From positions 1 to 64,000 of the forward strand of contig JAQVGZ010000004.1 of NCBI GenBank assembly GCA_028696455.1: 64,000 nucleotides of DNA, written 5' to 3'. The position numbers were made by a program, and so were the translations under genes. The stretch comes from Desulfotomaculaceae bacterium. GTDB lineage: Bacteria > Bacillota > Desulfotomaculia > Desulfotomaculales > Pelotomaculaceae. The notes beneath the pieces were generated by a model. The model saw nothing but the letters and a program-made list of their open reading frames with translations. It was not told the origin of the DNA and did not search any database. Every line of letters begins with the position of its first letter. Positions within the stretch are counted from its first letter, which is position 1. Positions 25,252 to 33,694 of the stretch are shown here, in pieces.

Positions 25252-26328
25252 TTAAGTGGCCGGTCTACCTCCAGACAAAATGGCCTGTAACTGCTTGATA
25301 AATTCCTGCATTTCCCCATCGGTGCCGATCGTCACACGCAAGTGGTTATCGATTCGCGGTAATTTAAAATAGCGAACCAGTACTCCTCTTTGACGCAAGG
25401 CGCTAAAAAGCTCGCCGGCCTTCCGGTTTTGGTGCTGGATCAAGACAAAATTGGCTGCCGATGGAATTACCTCAAAACCAAGTTTCTCTAATTCATTTTT
25501 AACCCATTCCCTGGTGGCAATAATCGCCTGGCATTTGGTTTCAAAATAAATCCGATCGTTTATTGCAGCAGTAGCTGCCACCAGCGCCAGCCGGTCAAGC
25601 GTGTAGGAGTTAAAGCAATTCTTGGCCCGCTCCAGTCCATCGATCAATTCTGATGCCCCGACCGCAAATCCTACCCGTATACCAGCCAGAGATCTGGATT
25701 TTGATAGTGTCTGGATGACCAATAGATTGGGATAATTGTTAATCAGGGGTATGCAGCTGTTGCCACCAAAATCGACATAAGCCTCATCAACAATCACTAC
25801 CGATTCAGTATTCCGTTTAAGTAGGGATTCAATTTGCTCCAAGGTCAACAAACGACCTGTCGGTGCGTTTGGATTAGGGAAAATGATACCGCCGTTGTCA
25901 ATAGGGTAATCAGCCAGGCTAATCCGGAAATCTCCAGTTAAAGGAATAGTAGCCGCCTCGATTTCAAAAATTCTACTGTAAACCGGATAGAAACTATATG
26001 TAATATCAGGGTAAAGGATTTGTTTTTTCTGTTTGAAGAAAGTCATAAAAGCAAAGGCCAGGACTTCATCAGAACCGTTGCCGACAAAAACGTTTTTTTT
26101 CTTAACTTGGAAGTAGTTGGCGATCGCAGTCTTCAGGATATCGCCGTCTGGGTCAGGGTAAAGCCGCAAGTCGTTGCCGGTATGCTTATGGATGACCTCA
26201 AGGACTGCTGGCGAAGGTGGATACGGGTTTTCGTTAGTATTTAGTTTTATATACTTTCGATCCTTGGGCTGTTCTCCGGGGACATAGGGCTCAAGTCCTC
26301 TGACCAGTTCACTCCAATATTTACTCAT
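25252..26328 (-). CDS. hisC: Histidinol-phosphate aminotransferase
   Basis: HisC transfers an amino group from glutamate to imidazole-acetol phosphate in histidine synthesis. The 358-residue enzyme shows NTNENPYPPSP, GNGSDEVL, PNPNAPTG, VVDEAYVDF and the PLP lysine in TLSKSRSLAGIRVG (Lys210). Length is standard. It is isolated from other his genes; hisG is at 38.5 kb on the same strand, so the pathway genes are scattered. An aromatic-amino-acid role is possible for HisC paralogues. Confidence 0.9.
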   Translation of the reverse strand: MSKYWSELVRGLEPYVPGEQPKDRKYIKLNTNENPYPPSPAVLEVIHKHTGNDLRLYPDPDGDILKTAIANYFQVKKKNVFVGNGSDEVLAFAFMTFFKQKKQILYPDITYSFYPVYSRIFEIEAATIPLTGDFRISLADYPIDNGGIIFPNPNAPTGRLLTLEQIESLLKRNTESVVIVDEAYVDFGGNSCIPLINNYPNLLVIQTLSKSRSLAGIRVGFAVGASELIDGLERAKNCFNSYTLDRLALVAATAAINDRIYFETKCQAIIATREWVKNELEKLGFEVIPSAANFVLIQHQNRKAGELFSALRQRGVLVRYFKLPRIDNHLRVTIGTDGEMQEFIKQLQAILSGGRPAT

Positions 26329-26536
26329 AAATTTTTTCCTACTTTCCTTTTCTTGTTTAAAATCTTAGCAGTATTATACAGGTTGTAATAATGCCAAGTT
26401 AAGTTTAATCTGGGTACTCATCAGTAACCTGCTCTATTCAATGTAGTAATTATTAGCTAAAATACAAAATGCGATTTTTAATAAAAAACGTTGGTGGTCA
26501 TAATAATCCTCACCAAAATCAGGTAATTAGTTAACA

Positions 26537-27910
26537 CTATCTTTTCCTTGCTATTGCCGGTAAAATTATTTCTACTACAGCTCCGCCCTGAGCTGCATTG
26601 AAGATCCTTATGCTTCCCGCATGTTCGGCGACTATTTTTTGCACAATGGTTAAGCCCAGACCGGAGCCCGATTTTGCACCTGCGTAGAAATAGTCAAAAG
26701 CGTGCTTTAGGTCTTCCGGAGTAAAACCTGCTCCATCATCCACTACCTTTATTATATTTTTCCCATTAATAAGGACAGCATGAACGGTGACTTTGCTTGT
26801 GGTATGGCGAATAGCATTGGACAGCAAATTGGTGAAAAGACTATGCAATTGGTCCCAATCCCCGATCACCCAGGTGCGGGGTGGAATTTCTATCTCGATC
26901 CGTACATCCTGTTCCAGGGCATACCCACCAACAGTCTCCATTACCTGTTTCATAATGAAGCTTAAATCATGGGGTAAAAAATAGTGGTTATGCGACTGTT
27001 CCAGGATAGTAATATCGATCATATTTTCCACCACATTTCTCAAACGCATACTTTCCTTATGAATAATATCAAGAGCATTGTCCAGGGCTGGTCCGGTAAA
27101 TAAACCATCGCGGATTCCTTCCGCATAGCCATTGATACTCATTAGCGGTGTTTTCAGCTCATGAGAGGCGTTCTGAAAAAAGCGTCGCCGGCTCTCATCA
27201 TAGCTCTTGAGGCGAGCGGCCATCTCATTGAAGGCGATGGCCAGTTGGGCCAGCTCGTCATAAGAGTTAACCTCCAGACGCCGGTCAAATTGACGATTGC
27301 CCACTGCCCGTGCATAACCTTCCAGGGAACGAAGTGGTTTTACCAAATAGCTGATTAAAAAAAAGGCAATTAGAAGGGCCATTACCAGGGCGGCTAAAAG
27401 GCTGCCAAAGATCATTAACAGTGTTTCCCGATACATCGCCTGCAGCGTGCTAATAGATAAGAAGGTTAAAACTGTGCCTCCAATACTAACCGGCACCTCT
27501 GCAACTAAGAAATGGTCGTTTTTGAAAATATTTGCCTGGCTCCGGTCAAAGGCTCTGTCTTCGCGCAACGTTTCCGGGAGCTGGTCTATGGCCAGTCCCA
27601 CCGGAAAATGCTGGGAATGGCTGCTAAATATGATTATGTCTTGCAGGTCTATCCATAAATAGCCGCTCTCTACCGCACGCCCGAGCAAAGGAATGGTTGA
27701 AGGTGTGTCAATTTCCTCAGGTGGTAAAGCTCCGGATCCGAGGGTGTAGGCAATCTCCCAGGCCTGCTTTTCCAGGCTGATTTCTGCGCGCCTTTCTAAG
27801 ACCCCCACCAGAATCGGGTAAAAAGCCAGGGCAGTTACCAGAAAGGTAAAAACCACCACGCTTAAATAACTTATTAATATTTTAGTAGATATGCTTTTCC
27901 ACTTCGCCAT
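26537..27910 (-). CDS. Sensor histidine kinase (two-component system)
   Basis: This 457-residue membrane kinase has segments near residues 9-34 and 163-190 flanking an extracellular sensor of about 125 residues. A HAMP linker (190-240), the H-box NASHELKTP with phospho-acceptor His250, and an ATPase domain with NLLSNAIRHT, VVDDGAGF and SGSGLGLTIV follow. Its start lies inside the end of the response regulator gene (29-base overlap), so the two are translated together. The stimulus cannot be told from sequence. All catalytic boxes are intact. Confidence 0.92.
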   Translation of the reverse strand: MAKWKSISTKILISYLSVVVFTFLVTALAFYPILVGVLERRAEISLEKQAWEIAYTLGSGALPPEEIDTPSTIPLLGRAVESGYLWIDLQDIIIFSSHSQHFPVGLAIDQLPETLREDRAFDRSQANIFKNDHFLVAEVPVSIGGTVLTFLSISTLQAMYRETLLMIFGSLLAALVMALLIAFFLISYLVKPLRSLEGYARAVGNRQFDRRLEVNSYDELAQLAIAFNEMAARLKSYDESRRRFFQNASHELKTPLMSINGYAEGIRDGLFTGPALDNALDIIHKESMRLRNVVENMIDITILEQSHNHYFLPHDLSFIMKQVMETVGGYALEQDVRIEIEIPPRTWVIGDWDQLHSLFTNLLSNAIRHTTSKVTVHAVLINGKNIIKVVDDGAGFTPEDLKHAFDYFYAGAKSGSGLGLTIVQKIVAEHAGSIRIFNAAQGGAVVEIILPAIARKR

Positions 27911-28577
27911 CTAACCGGTATCCGTACCCCCATATAGTCTGAATATTTGTCTCTGAATCGCTTTCTTTTAGCTTTCGGCGCAAACGTTTGATCAGGTCAT
28001 CAACTGCCCGCTCGCTCCCATTATAGTCATAGCCCCAGATCCGGTCCAGGAGTTCCTGGCGATTAAACGTGCGCTGCGGGTTTTGTATTAATAATGCTAA
28101 TAGTTCATACTCTTTTCTGGTCAGGACCAGTTCCTGTCCATTAATGAGGATCAGTCGATCCCCGGGAACTAATTTGAGATTACCTGCCAGTAGATAGCCC
28201 TGAGGATCAGAAGGAGCCAGTGTACGGCGTAAAACTGATCGCACCCGGGCAACAAGCTCCCGGGGGCTGAAAGGTTTGGAGAGATAATCGTCCCCTCCGA
28301 TTTCCAAACCCATGATCCTGTCCAGGGCTTTTCTACGCGCCGAGATGAAAATGACCGGTACCCCGCTGCGCTGGCGAAGCTCTCGACAAAATTCCAAACC
28401 ATCCTGGCCAGGCAGCATGATATCCAGGATGATCATATCCGGGTAACTTGATTCCAAACGCTGTGATAGCTCTTCTACACTGTTGAAGGTTTCTACCGTA
28501 TACCCCTCTTTTTGCAAATATTGGGAGATTAACAGGCGGATATTCTCTTCATCATCAACTACAAAAATCGTACTCAA
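27882..28577 (-). CDS. OmpR-family response regulator
   Basis: This 231-residue regulator has a receiver domain with the acidic pocket DDEEN (8-12), phospho-acceptor Asp52 in LDIMLPG and Lys in SKPFSPREL, and a C-terminal winged helix (KEYELLALLIQNPQRTFNRQELLDRIWGY). It is the first gene of the pair with the histidine kinase. Targets are unknown. Its promoter should be in the long interval 28578-29020, which it shares divergently with the riboswitch unit. Confidence 0.93.
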   Translation of the reverse strand: MSTIFVVDDEENIRLLISQYLQKEGYTVETFNSVEELSQRLESSYPDMIILDIMLPGQDGLEFCRELRQRSGVPVIFISARRKALDRIMGLEIGGDDYLSKPFSPRELVARVRSVLRRTLAPSDPQGYLLAGNLKLVPGDRLILINGQELVLTRKEYELLALLIQNPQRTFNRQELLDRIWGYDYNGSERAVDDLIKRLRRKLKESDSETNIQTIWGYGYRLDGEVEKHIY

Positions 28578-29019
28578 TACTCTCTCTCCTTACAAAGGCC
28601 GGAATACGGCTAAGACATTTGATTCCAGTGTAAGCTTCGAATGTGGCAAAAATATGTTAGCTTTACTTTCAATTGTGTTTAATAAACATTATCCGCCTTC
28701 ATTCTGACATACTTCACAGTTTATTATTATACCGGGCTTAAACATTATCCCTTTGTCTTAGCATTAACGGAATGCATATTCATGCGGCTTCCCATACCTG
28801 CTTTATAAGTGGCACAAAGCAAGGTATCTTTATAGTTAAAAAATACTACTTGTGCAATATTTTATCATTCCGTAATTCTGCCACAATTACAGTGTATCAT
28901 TAACTTTGTCAGAACTTCAAAAATATTTCGCTTGGGTCTTTAAGAATGTGGTTCATTGAAAAACCAAGTGGAACGAAAGATGTTGCGTGTAAGGACTGCT
29001 TCAGAACCAAAACGGTTAA
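28578..29019. other. Non-coding interval between divergent regulator and riboswitch units
   Basis: The interval carries no gene that I can support. It should hold the promoters of the two-component pair (minus) and the riboswitch transcript (plus). The sequence is AT-rich, and I see no unambiguous promoter pair. Confidence 0.45.
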
Positions 29020-29135
29020 GATGCGCTGAGTTTCTCATCCTGAGAGAGCGGGGGAACCAACATTAGTGGGGTGAAACCGGTAACGGTAGGGAGTCCCTTA
29101 TCCCGAACCCGTCAGCTAACCTCGTAAGCGCTGAA
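29020..29135 (+). ncRNA. c-di-AMP riboswitch (ydaO/yuaA class)
   Basis: The region has the ordered conserved blocks of the ydaO-yuaA class: GAGAGCGGGGGAACCAAC at 29043-29060, GGGGTGAAACCG at 29068-29079, GGTAGGGA and then CCCGAACCCGTCAGCTAACC running into TCGTAAGC near the 3' end. The closing helix P1 can form between GCGCT (29023-29027) and AGCGC (29127-29131). The class senses c-di-AMP and usually lowers expression when ligand is bound. Downstream is an intrinsic terminator and then the aminomutase gene. The conserved segment AACCTCG (29118-29124) can alternatively pair with CGAGGTT (29144-29150), a plausible switching helix. Confidence 0.93.
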
Positions 29136-29164
29136 AGGGAATCCGAGGTTAATAATATCCTAAC

Positions 29165-29198
29165 ATAACCAGGGGGTTGCCTTTGGTTATTTTTATTT
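29165..29198 (+). terminator. Riboswitch expression-platform terminator
   Basis: ATAACCA pairs with TGGTTAT around a 12-base loop, followed by TTTTATTT. GGTT at 29147-29150 can pair with the 5' arm AACC (29167-29170) as an antiterminator. This links riboswitch folding to transcription of the aminomutase gene starting at 29260. Confidence 0.85.
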
Positions 29199-29259
29199 AA
29201 TTCTCGGCCCTTTTCAATTATGACATTCCTGTTCAATACCAAAAAAAAGGAGTGATAAC

Positions 29260-30504
29260 ATGAGAGAAACAGGGAATAAGTATAATCTTTATCAATCCAT
29301 ACTCAGAAGCAATGAGCTTAAGGAAGATGCCCTTACTTTCCTAGAAGCCGTGAAAAACCTACCGGACCGGGCTACTGTCCATGAACAAACCGCAGCAAGA
29401 AAAAACAAGATCTTGGAGGTCCTGGGCGGGACGGAGGAAGACTGGTCCGATTGGAAATGGCAGCTTAAAAGCCGGATTAAAGATAGTAATATATTAGCCT
29501 CAATAATCGGCCTAAGCGATCTGGAGCGAAAACGCATCGACAAAGTAAGCCAGCATTACCGCTGGGCTATTTCTCCCTACTATTTGAGTCTAGTAGATGA
29601 TGATTATGAAAACAGTCCTATATATCGCCAGGCTGTTCCTGATTTAAAAGAATTAGATCCAGGTGGCAGTATGGACCCAATGAGCGAGGCCCTGACTTCG
29701 CCAGCTCCCTGTGTGACCCGAAGATATCCGGACCGTATGATCATTAATGTAACCAACCAGTGTGCCATGTATTGCCGACACTGTCAGAGAAGACGTAATA
29801 TCGGTGAGATAGACCAGCATGCATGCATGGAAGATATTAAGATGGCGCTTGACTACGTGGCCCAGCATAAAGAAATCCGGGATGTCCTCGTTACCGGTGG
29901 AGATGCTTTGCTGCTTAGCAATCAAATGTTAAAGTTCATCCTGGCTGAGCTCCACAGTATACCTCATGTCGAAATTAAACGTATCGGAACCAGAACTCCA
30001 GTGACCATGCCGCAGAGAATCACGCCGGGAGTTGTTGATATTATCCGCCAGTATCCTCCGATATTTATCAATACCCAGTTTAATCACCCACTAGAGGTTA
30101 CCCAGGAGGCCAAACTAGCCTGTGACCGGCTCATTGACGCCGGCGCTGTGCTCGGTAACCAGGCGGTACTGTTGCGCGGGATTAATGATAAACCCTTTAT
30201 AATAAGAAAACTGTGCCAGGAGTTATTAAAAATACGGGTGCGCCCTTACTATATATTCCATGCAAAGAGTGTACGGGGCACTGGCCACTTTCAGACCAGC
30301 GTTGAACAAGGAATGAGAATTATGGAATCGCTACGCGGCCATACCTCTGGGTTGGCAATTCCTACGTATATTGTTAATGCTCCGGGCGGACTGGGTAAAA
30401 TACCTTTATCACCAAATTACCTCCTAAGAATGAAAAACGACGAAGTTGTCTTGCGCACATGGGAGGGAAAAATAGTGAAAGTGGAAAACCGTCCTATACT
30501 ATGA
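29260..30504 (+). CDS. eam: Glutamate 2,3-aminomutase (radical SAM, PLP-dependent)
   Basis: This 414-residue enzyme of the lysine 2,3-aminomutase family would move the amino group of its substrate from carbon 2 to 3 using S-adenosylmethionine and PLP. The radical SAM motif is CAMYCRHC (Cys168, Cys172, Cys175), and the PLP lysine is Lys380 in APGGLGK. In lysine aminomutase the substrate's side chain is held by two Asp residues spaced 37 apart. Here the equivalent positions are Lys336 (HAKSV) and Asn373 (IVNAP), the pair described for glutamate 2,3-aminomutase. The product, beta-glutamate, is a compatible solute. The upstream c-di-AMP riboswitch and downstream glnA fit an osmolyte role. No ablB-type acetyltransferase is nearby. 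Confidence 0.86.
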   Translation: MRETGNKYNLYQSILRSNELKEDALTFLEAVKNLPDRATVHEQTAARKNKILEVLGGTEEDWSDWKWQLKSRIKDSNILASIIGLSDLERKRIDKVSQHYRWAISPYYLSLVDDDYENSPIYRQAVPDLKELDPGGSMDPMSEALTSPAPCVTRRYPDRMIINVTNQCAMYCRHCQRRRNIGEIDQHACMEDIKMALDYVAQHKEIRDVLVTGGDALLLSNQMLKFILAELHSIPHVEIKRIGTRTPVTMPQRITPGVVDIIRQYPPIFINTQFNHPLEVTQEAKLACDRLIDAGAVLGNQAVLLRGINDKPFIIRKLCQELLKIRVRPYYIFHAKSVRGTGHFQTSVEQGMRIMESLRGHTSGLAIPTYIVNAPGGLGKIPLSPNYLLRMKNDEVVLRTWEGKIVKVENRPIL

Positions 30505-30584
30505 GTTAAGTAAATGCAATGTAAAGTAATTTAATAGAACAATATAAATATTGTAAAAATGTAGGTAATTAGGAGGGGTTATTT

Positions 30585-31898
30585 ATCTTCCATTCAGAAG
30601 AAGATGTATATAATTATGTGGACGCAAGTGGGATTGAGTTTATTCGTCTGGAGTTTACCGACATTTTTGGTGTAATGAAGAGTACAACAATAATGACCGA
30701 TGAATTGGACAAAGCATTTTCTGGGAAACTCATGTTTGACGGTTCATCAATTGATGGCTTTGCAAGCATTGATGAATCTGATCAATGCATAATACCTGAC
30801 CCAACAACGTTTGCTCCTATGCCATGGAGTCCACGTGAGGCAGGGGTAGCCCGTATGATCTGTGATGTATACACCCCTGATGGTGTACCTTTCGAAGGCT
30901 GTCCGAGATATATTCTAAAAAAAGCCTTAAATGAAGCTAAGGCTATGGGTTACACCTTTAATGTCGGTCCGGAGGGAGAGTTCTTCCTCTTTAAGACCGA
31001 CGAAAAAGGACAGGCTACATTTGATATTCATGATACGGCAGGATATTTTGACCTTACTACTGTAGATCGGGGTGAACTTGTCCGGCGTAATATTATACTT
31101 ACCCTAAAACAGATGGGGTTTAAAATAGAGGCTTCCCACCATGAAGTGGCTCCTGGACAGCATGAAATAGATTTCAAATATGATAAGGGACTGGCTTCAG
31201 CAGATAAATGGATGACTTTTAGGGATGTAGTGAAATATATTTCCAAAGAACATGGCCTCTATGCCACTTTTATGCCCAAGCCGTTTTGTGGTCAAAACGG
31301 TAATGCCATGCATTGCAACCAATCACTATTTAAAGACAACAAGAATGCTTTTTATGACCCTGATCAGCCCAATGGATTAAGCAATATAGCTCTTAATTAT
31401 ATTGGTGGACTTCTAGAACATTCGCGGGGGATGGTTGCCATTACTAACCCCATAGTCAACAGTTATAAAAGGTTAAAACCAGGTTATGAAGCCCCTGTAA
31501 ACATTGCCTGGTCCACATCCAACCGCAGTACTCTAATCAGGATCCCTGTTGCCCGGGGAGAATCTACCAGAATTGAACTGAGGAACCCTGACCCTACATC
31601 CAACCCATACCTGGTATTTGCCTTGATGTTGCGTGCCGGTCTTGATGGAATAAAAAATCAAATTGAACCGCCGGAAGCGATAAATGAAAACATTTACGAT
31701 CTGAATGATAAAAAGATAGAACCACTGCCCCGTGACCTTAAGGAAGCTATTGAGGAAATGAAAAAAGATCCTTTGATAAGAGAAACTTTAGGAGGCCATA
31801 TTTTCCGGAGCTATATTGCAGCAAAGGAGCAGGAATGGGATGATTACGCAGAACATGTTCATCAATGGGAAATTGATCAGTATTTTAAAAAGTTTTAA
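30585..31898 (+). CDS. glnA: Glutamine synthetase, type I
   Basis: This type I glutamine synthetase forms glutamine from glutamate, ammonia and ATP. It has FDGSSIDGF, GPEGEFFLF, HHEVAPGQHEIDF, the ATP-binding FMPKPFCGQNGNAMHCN and NRSTLIRIPVARG with RIELRNPDP. The first ATG or GTG in frame is a GTG at 30618, but it truncates the first helix that the family has (EEDVYNYV before GIEFIRLEFTD) and is 40 bases past a strong AGGAGGGG. Only an ATC at 30585 is in frame at proper spacing, so I extend to there with caution; the annotation starting at 30618 would be 426 residues. It lies 80 bases after eam with no terminator between. Confidence 0.88.
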   Translation: MFHSEEDVYNYVDASGIEFIRLEFTDIFGVMKSTTIMTDELDKAFSGKLMFDGSSIDGFASIDESDQCIIPDPTTFAPMPWSPREAGVARMICDVYTPDGVPFEGCPRYILKKALNEAKAMGYTFNVGPEGEFFLFKTDEKGQATFDIHDTAGYFDLTTVDRGELVRRNIILTLKQMGFKIEASHHEVAPGQHEIDFKYDKGLASADKWMTFRDVVKYISKEHGLYATFMPKPFCGQNGNAMHCNQSLFKDNKNAFYDPDQPNGLSNIALNYIGGLLEHSRGMVAITNPIVNSYKRLKPGYEAPVNIAWSTSNRSTLIRIPVARGESTRIELRNPDPTSNPYLVFALMLRAGLDGIKNQIEPPEAINENIYDLNDKKIEPLPRDLKEAIEEMKKDPLIRETLGGHIFRSYIAAKEQEWDDYAEHVHQWEIDQYFKKF

Positions 31899-32434
31899 GA
31901 AATAGAGGATACAATATACTTTAGCCCATTTGGTGGTATACCAGGTAATACATACCGGCAGCAGGCACAGTATGTAACCATGCCTGCTGCCGGGTATCCT
32001 GACCAGGTAGCTAAACAAGACCTTTAAATTTTACCGCTAGTTAAAGGATTTAATCTGATAGTTCTCGTCCTCTTCATTTTAATTTCTTCCTTAAAGAGAG
32101 ACTAATCACTCAATTTATATGGAACTGCTTAATAATACCCTCAGCCATTACGTCAGCCATTCCTAAAGATCGTACACTGCCACGCCGGCCTCATATTGTC
32201 CGGAAAGCATGTATACTGCTTGTGCTACGGGCAAAAAGAACGTGTTGCTTTATGGTCCGCAGCGGGTTTTCGTTCGTACCCCATGAGGCGCGCCGGCACA
32301 TGACCATTATGCCTTGTAAGCGACAGCACAAACGTTGGCGGGGTCGCAAACCCTTATTTACCTGTCCTCTTGCTGTGGTTTTAGCGCTGGCTTAACTGGT
32401 GCGTTTTATATAAAAATATTGTAATATATGATAT
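31899..32434. other. Non-coding interval with an unexplained GC-richer segment
   Basis: After glnA a long hairpin (31952-31996) is followed by about 100 bases of AT-rich sequence and then, at about 32110-32400, by a GC-richer stretch with no intact frame of useful length. It could be a decayed gene or insertion sequence, or the leader of the downstream membrane protein. I could not match it to a known riboswitch or repeat. Confidence 0.4.
31952..31996. terminator. Long perfect hairpin after glnA
   Basis: ATACCGGCAGCAGGCA pairs with TGCCTGCTGCCGG-GTAT with a single bulge and a 13-base loop. It follows the glnA stop by about 55 bases. No T tract follows it, so termination is not certain; it may instead protect the mRNA 3' end. 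Confidence 0.55.
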
Positions 32435-33148
32435 ATGAAACAATGTACCAGCATTAAAAAAATTATCAAGAAACCTATAATTATATTAGCTTTTACTCTT
32501 ATACTGTTTTTGACAACAATATATCTATGGAATGTCGATTTAAGGACTGTGGTGAAAACTGCTGCTTCGGGCGATATAAAGTCAACGGCACAGGCTATTT
32601 CAGGTGCGGGAACACTAGCTATACTTATGAGCATTTATATTAACGCTGCTATTAGCATTATGGGAGTTGTCCCCTCAGTCTTTTTAACCGGGGCTAATGT
32701 GCTGGTCTTTGGCCTGCACGGAGGATTTATGGTATCCTGGGCGGGAGAGGTTATTGGCGCCACAGTTTCTTTCATGCTTTACCGGTGGGGCATAAAATCT
32801 GCCGTTAAGTTACCCGCTGAACGACTGAAATCAATAAAAACTATTAATGCTTTACCTTGGACAAGACAAATTTATTTTCTAATGGTACTGCGTATGGCCC
32901 CCTTTCTGCCATCAGGGTTAATAAACCTTCTCGGAGCCTTAACTACTATTCAGACCCATAACTTCATCATTGCCACCACAATCGGCAAGTTTCCTGCTTT
33001 GCTTCTGGAAACCGCATGCATTTATAACCTTATAAACATAAACAAAGGCTATGTCAACCTGGGCATTGGTGTTATTGTGGCCGCCCTTATGTATTTTGGC
33101 GCCAAAAAAGAGATTGACCGCCAGGCAAAATTATATCAAAAACACTAA
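32435..33148 (+). CDS. TVP38/TMEM64 (VTT-domain) membrane protein
   Basis: This 237-residue membrane protein has a VTT/DedA-superfamily core: one N-terminal segment (residues 10-28), a pair around VVPSVFLTGANVLVFGLHGGF, AGEVIGATVSFMLYRWG and a RMAPFLPSGLINLLGAL loop. The family includes lipid scramblases and is widespread in Firmicutes. No neighbouring gene points to a substrate. An ATG with no strong ribosome site begins the frame. Confidence 0.8.
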   Translation: MKQCTSIKKIIKKPIIILAFTLILFLTTIYLWNVDLRTVVKTAASGDIKSTAQAISGAGTLAILMSIYINAAISIMGVVPSVFLTGANVLVFGLHGGFMVSWAGEVIGATVSFMLYRWGIKSAVKLPAERLKSIKTINALPWTRQIYFLMVLRMAPFLPSGLINLLGALTTIQTHNFIIATTIGKFPALLLETACIYNLININKGYVNLGIGVIVAALMYFGAKKEIDRQAKLYQKH

Positions 33149-33315
33149 TGCTTTTACCTGTGGGAAATACAGCCTTCGGTAGCATCTCCCTTTTAACTTA
33201 TAATAGCATGCTTTCCAGCGCATATTACAATTTAGCTGTTGTAGTTGCAAAACTATAATTACTTTTTAAGAAGTGTATATAGTAATATAGGTAACGAAAA
33301 AAGAAGGTGTTTGTC

Positions 33316-33561
33316 ATGTCGGTTTGTCCCATTTGTAATGGTTTAGCGACCTTTCACAAATATTGTCCGTTATGTGGCCACCAAATGCAGAATGCCGGGG
33401 TCATCCATGACTTTTACGACAATTACAGCGCTTATTTAGATCAAGAGATTTATGAGGACGGCTACAGGCTTAATGACCATGCTATTTGCGTCCATCTTAT
33501 GAACTGCCCGAACTGTCATTATGATACTAATATCAGCATCCAACGCCTTAATATAAACTAA
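33316..33561 (+). CDS. Small zinc-ribbon protein
   Basis: This protein has 81 residues from an ATG preceded by AAGAAGGTG. Three Cys-x2-Cys pairs (CPIC, CPLC and CPNC) plus a His-rich central segment suggest one or two bound zinc ions. I do not recognise a specific family. It stands alone between the VTT protein and mtnP and has no membrane segment. Confidence 0.6.
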   Translation: MSVCPICNGLATFHKYCPLCGHQMQNAGVIHDFYDNYSAYLDQEIYEDGYRLNDHAICVHLMNCPNCHYDTNISIQRLNIN

Positions 33562-33694
33562 CTCGACCAATTGCACGCCTTTTTTTGCTTATAATCATGT
33601 TGTATAAAAGGAATGAATGCAATAATGACGAATAATTACAGGGAAAAACTTGTTAATTATTATCGATCGATCTGGAAGACGAGGAGGCTTTAAG

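Noticed and set aside
29260..30504. Lysine 2,3-aminomutase making acetyl-beta-lysine
   Set aside because: The substrate-binding Asp pair is replaced by Lys and Asn, and no AblB-type acetyltransferase is nearby.
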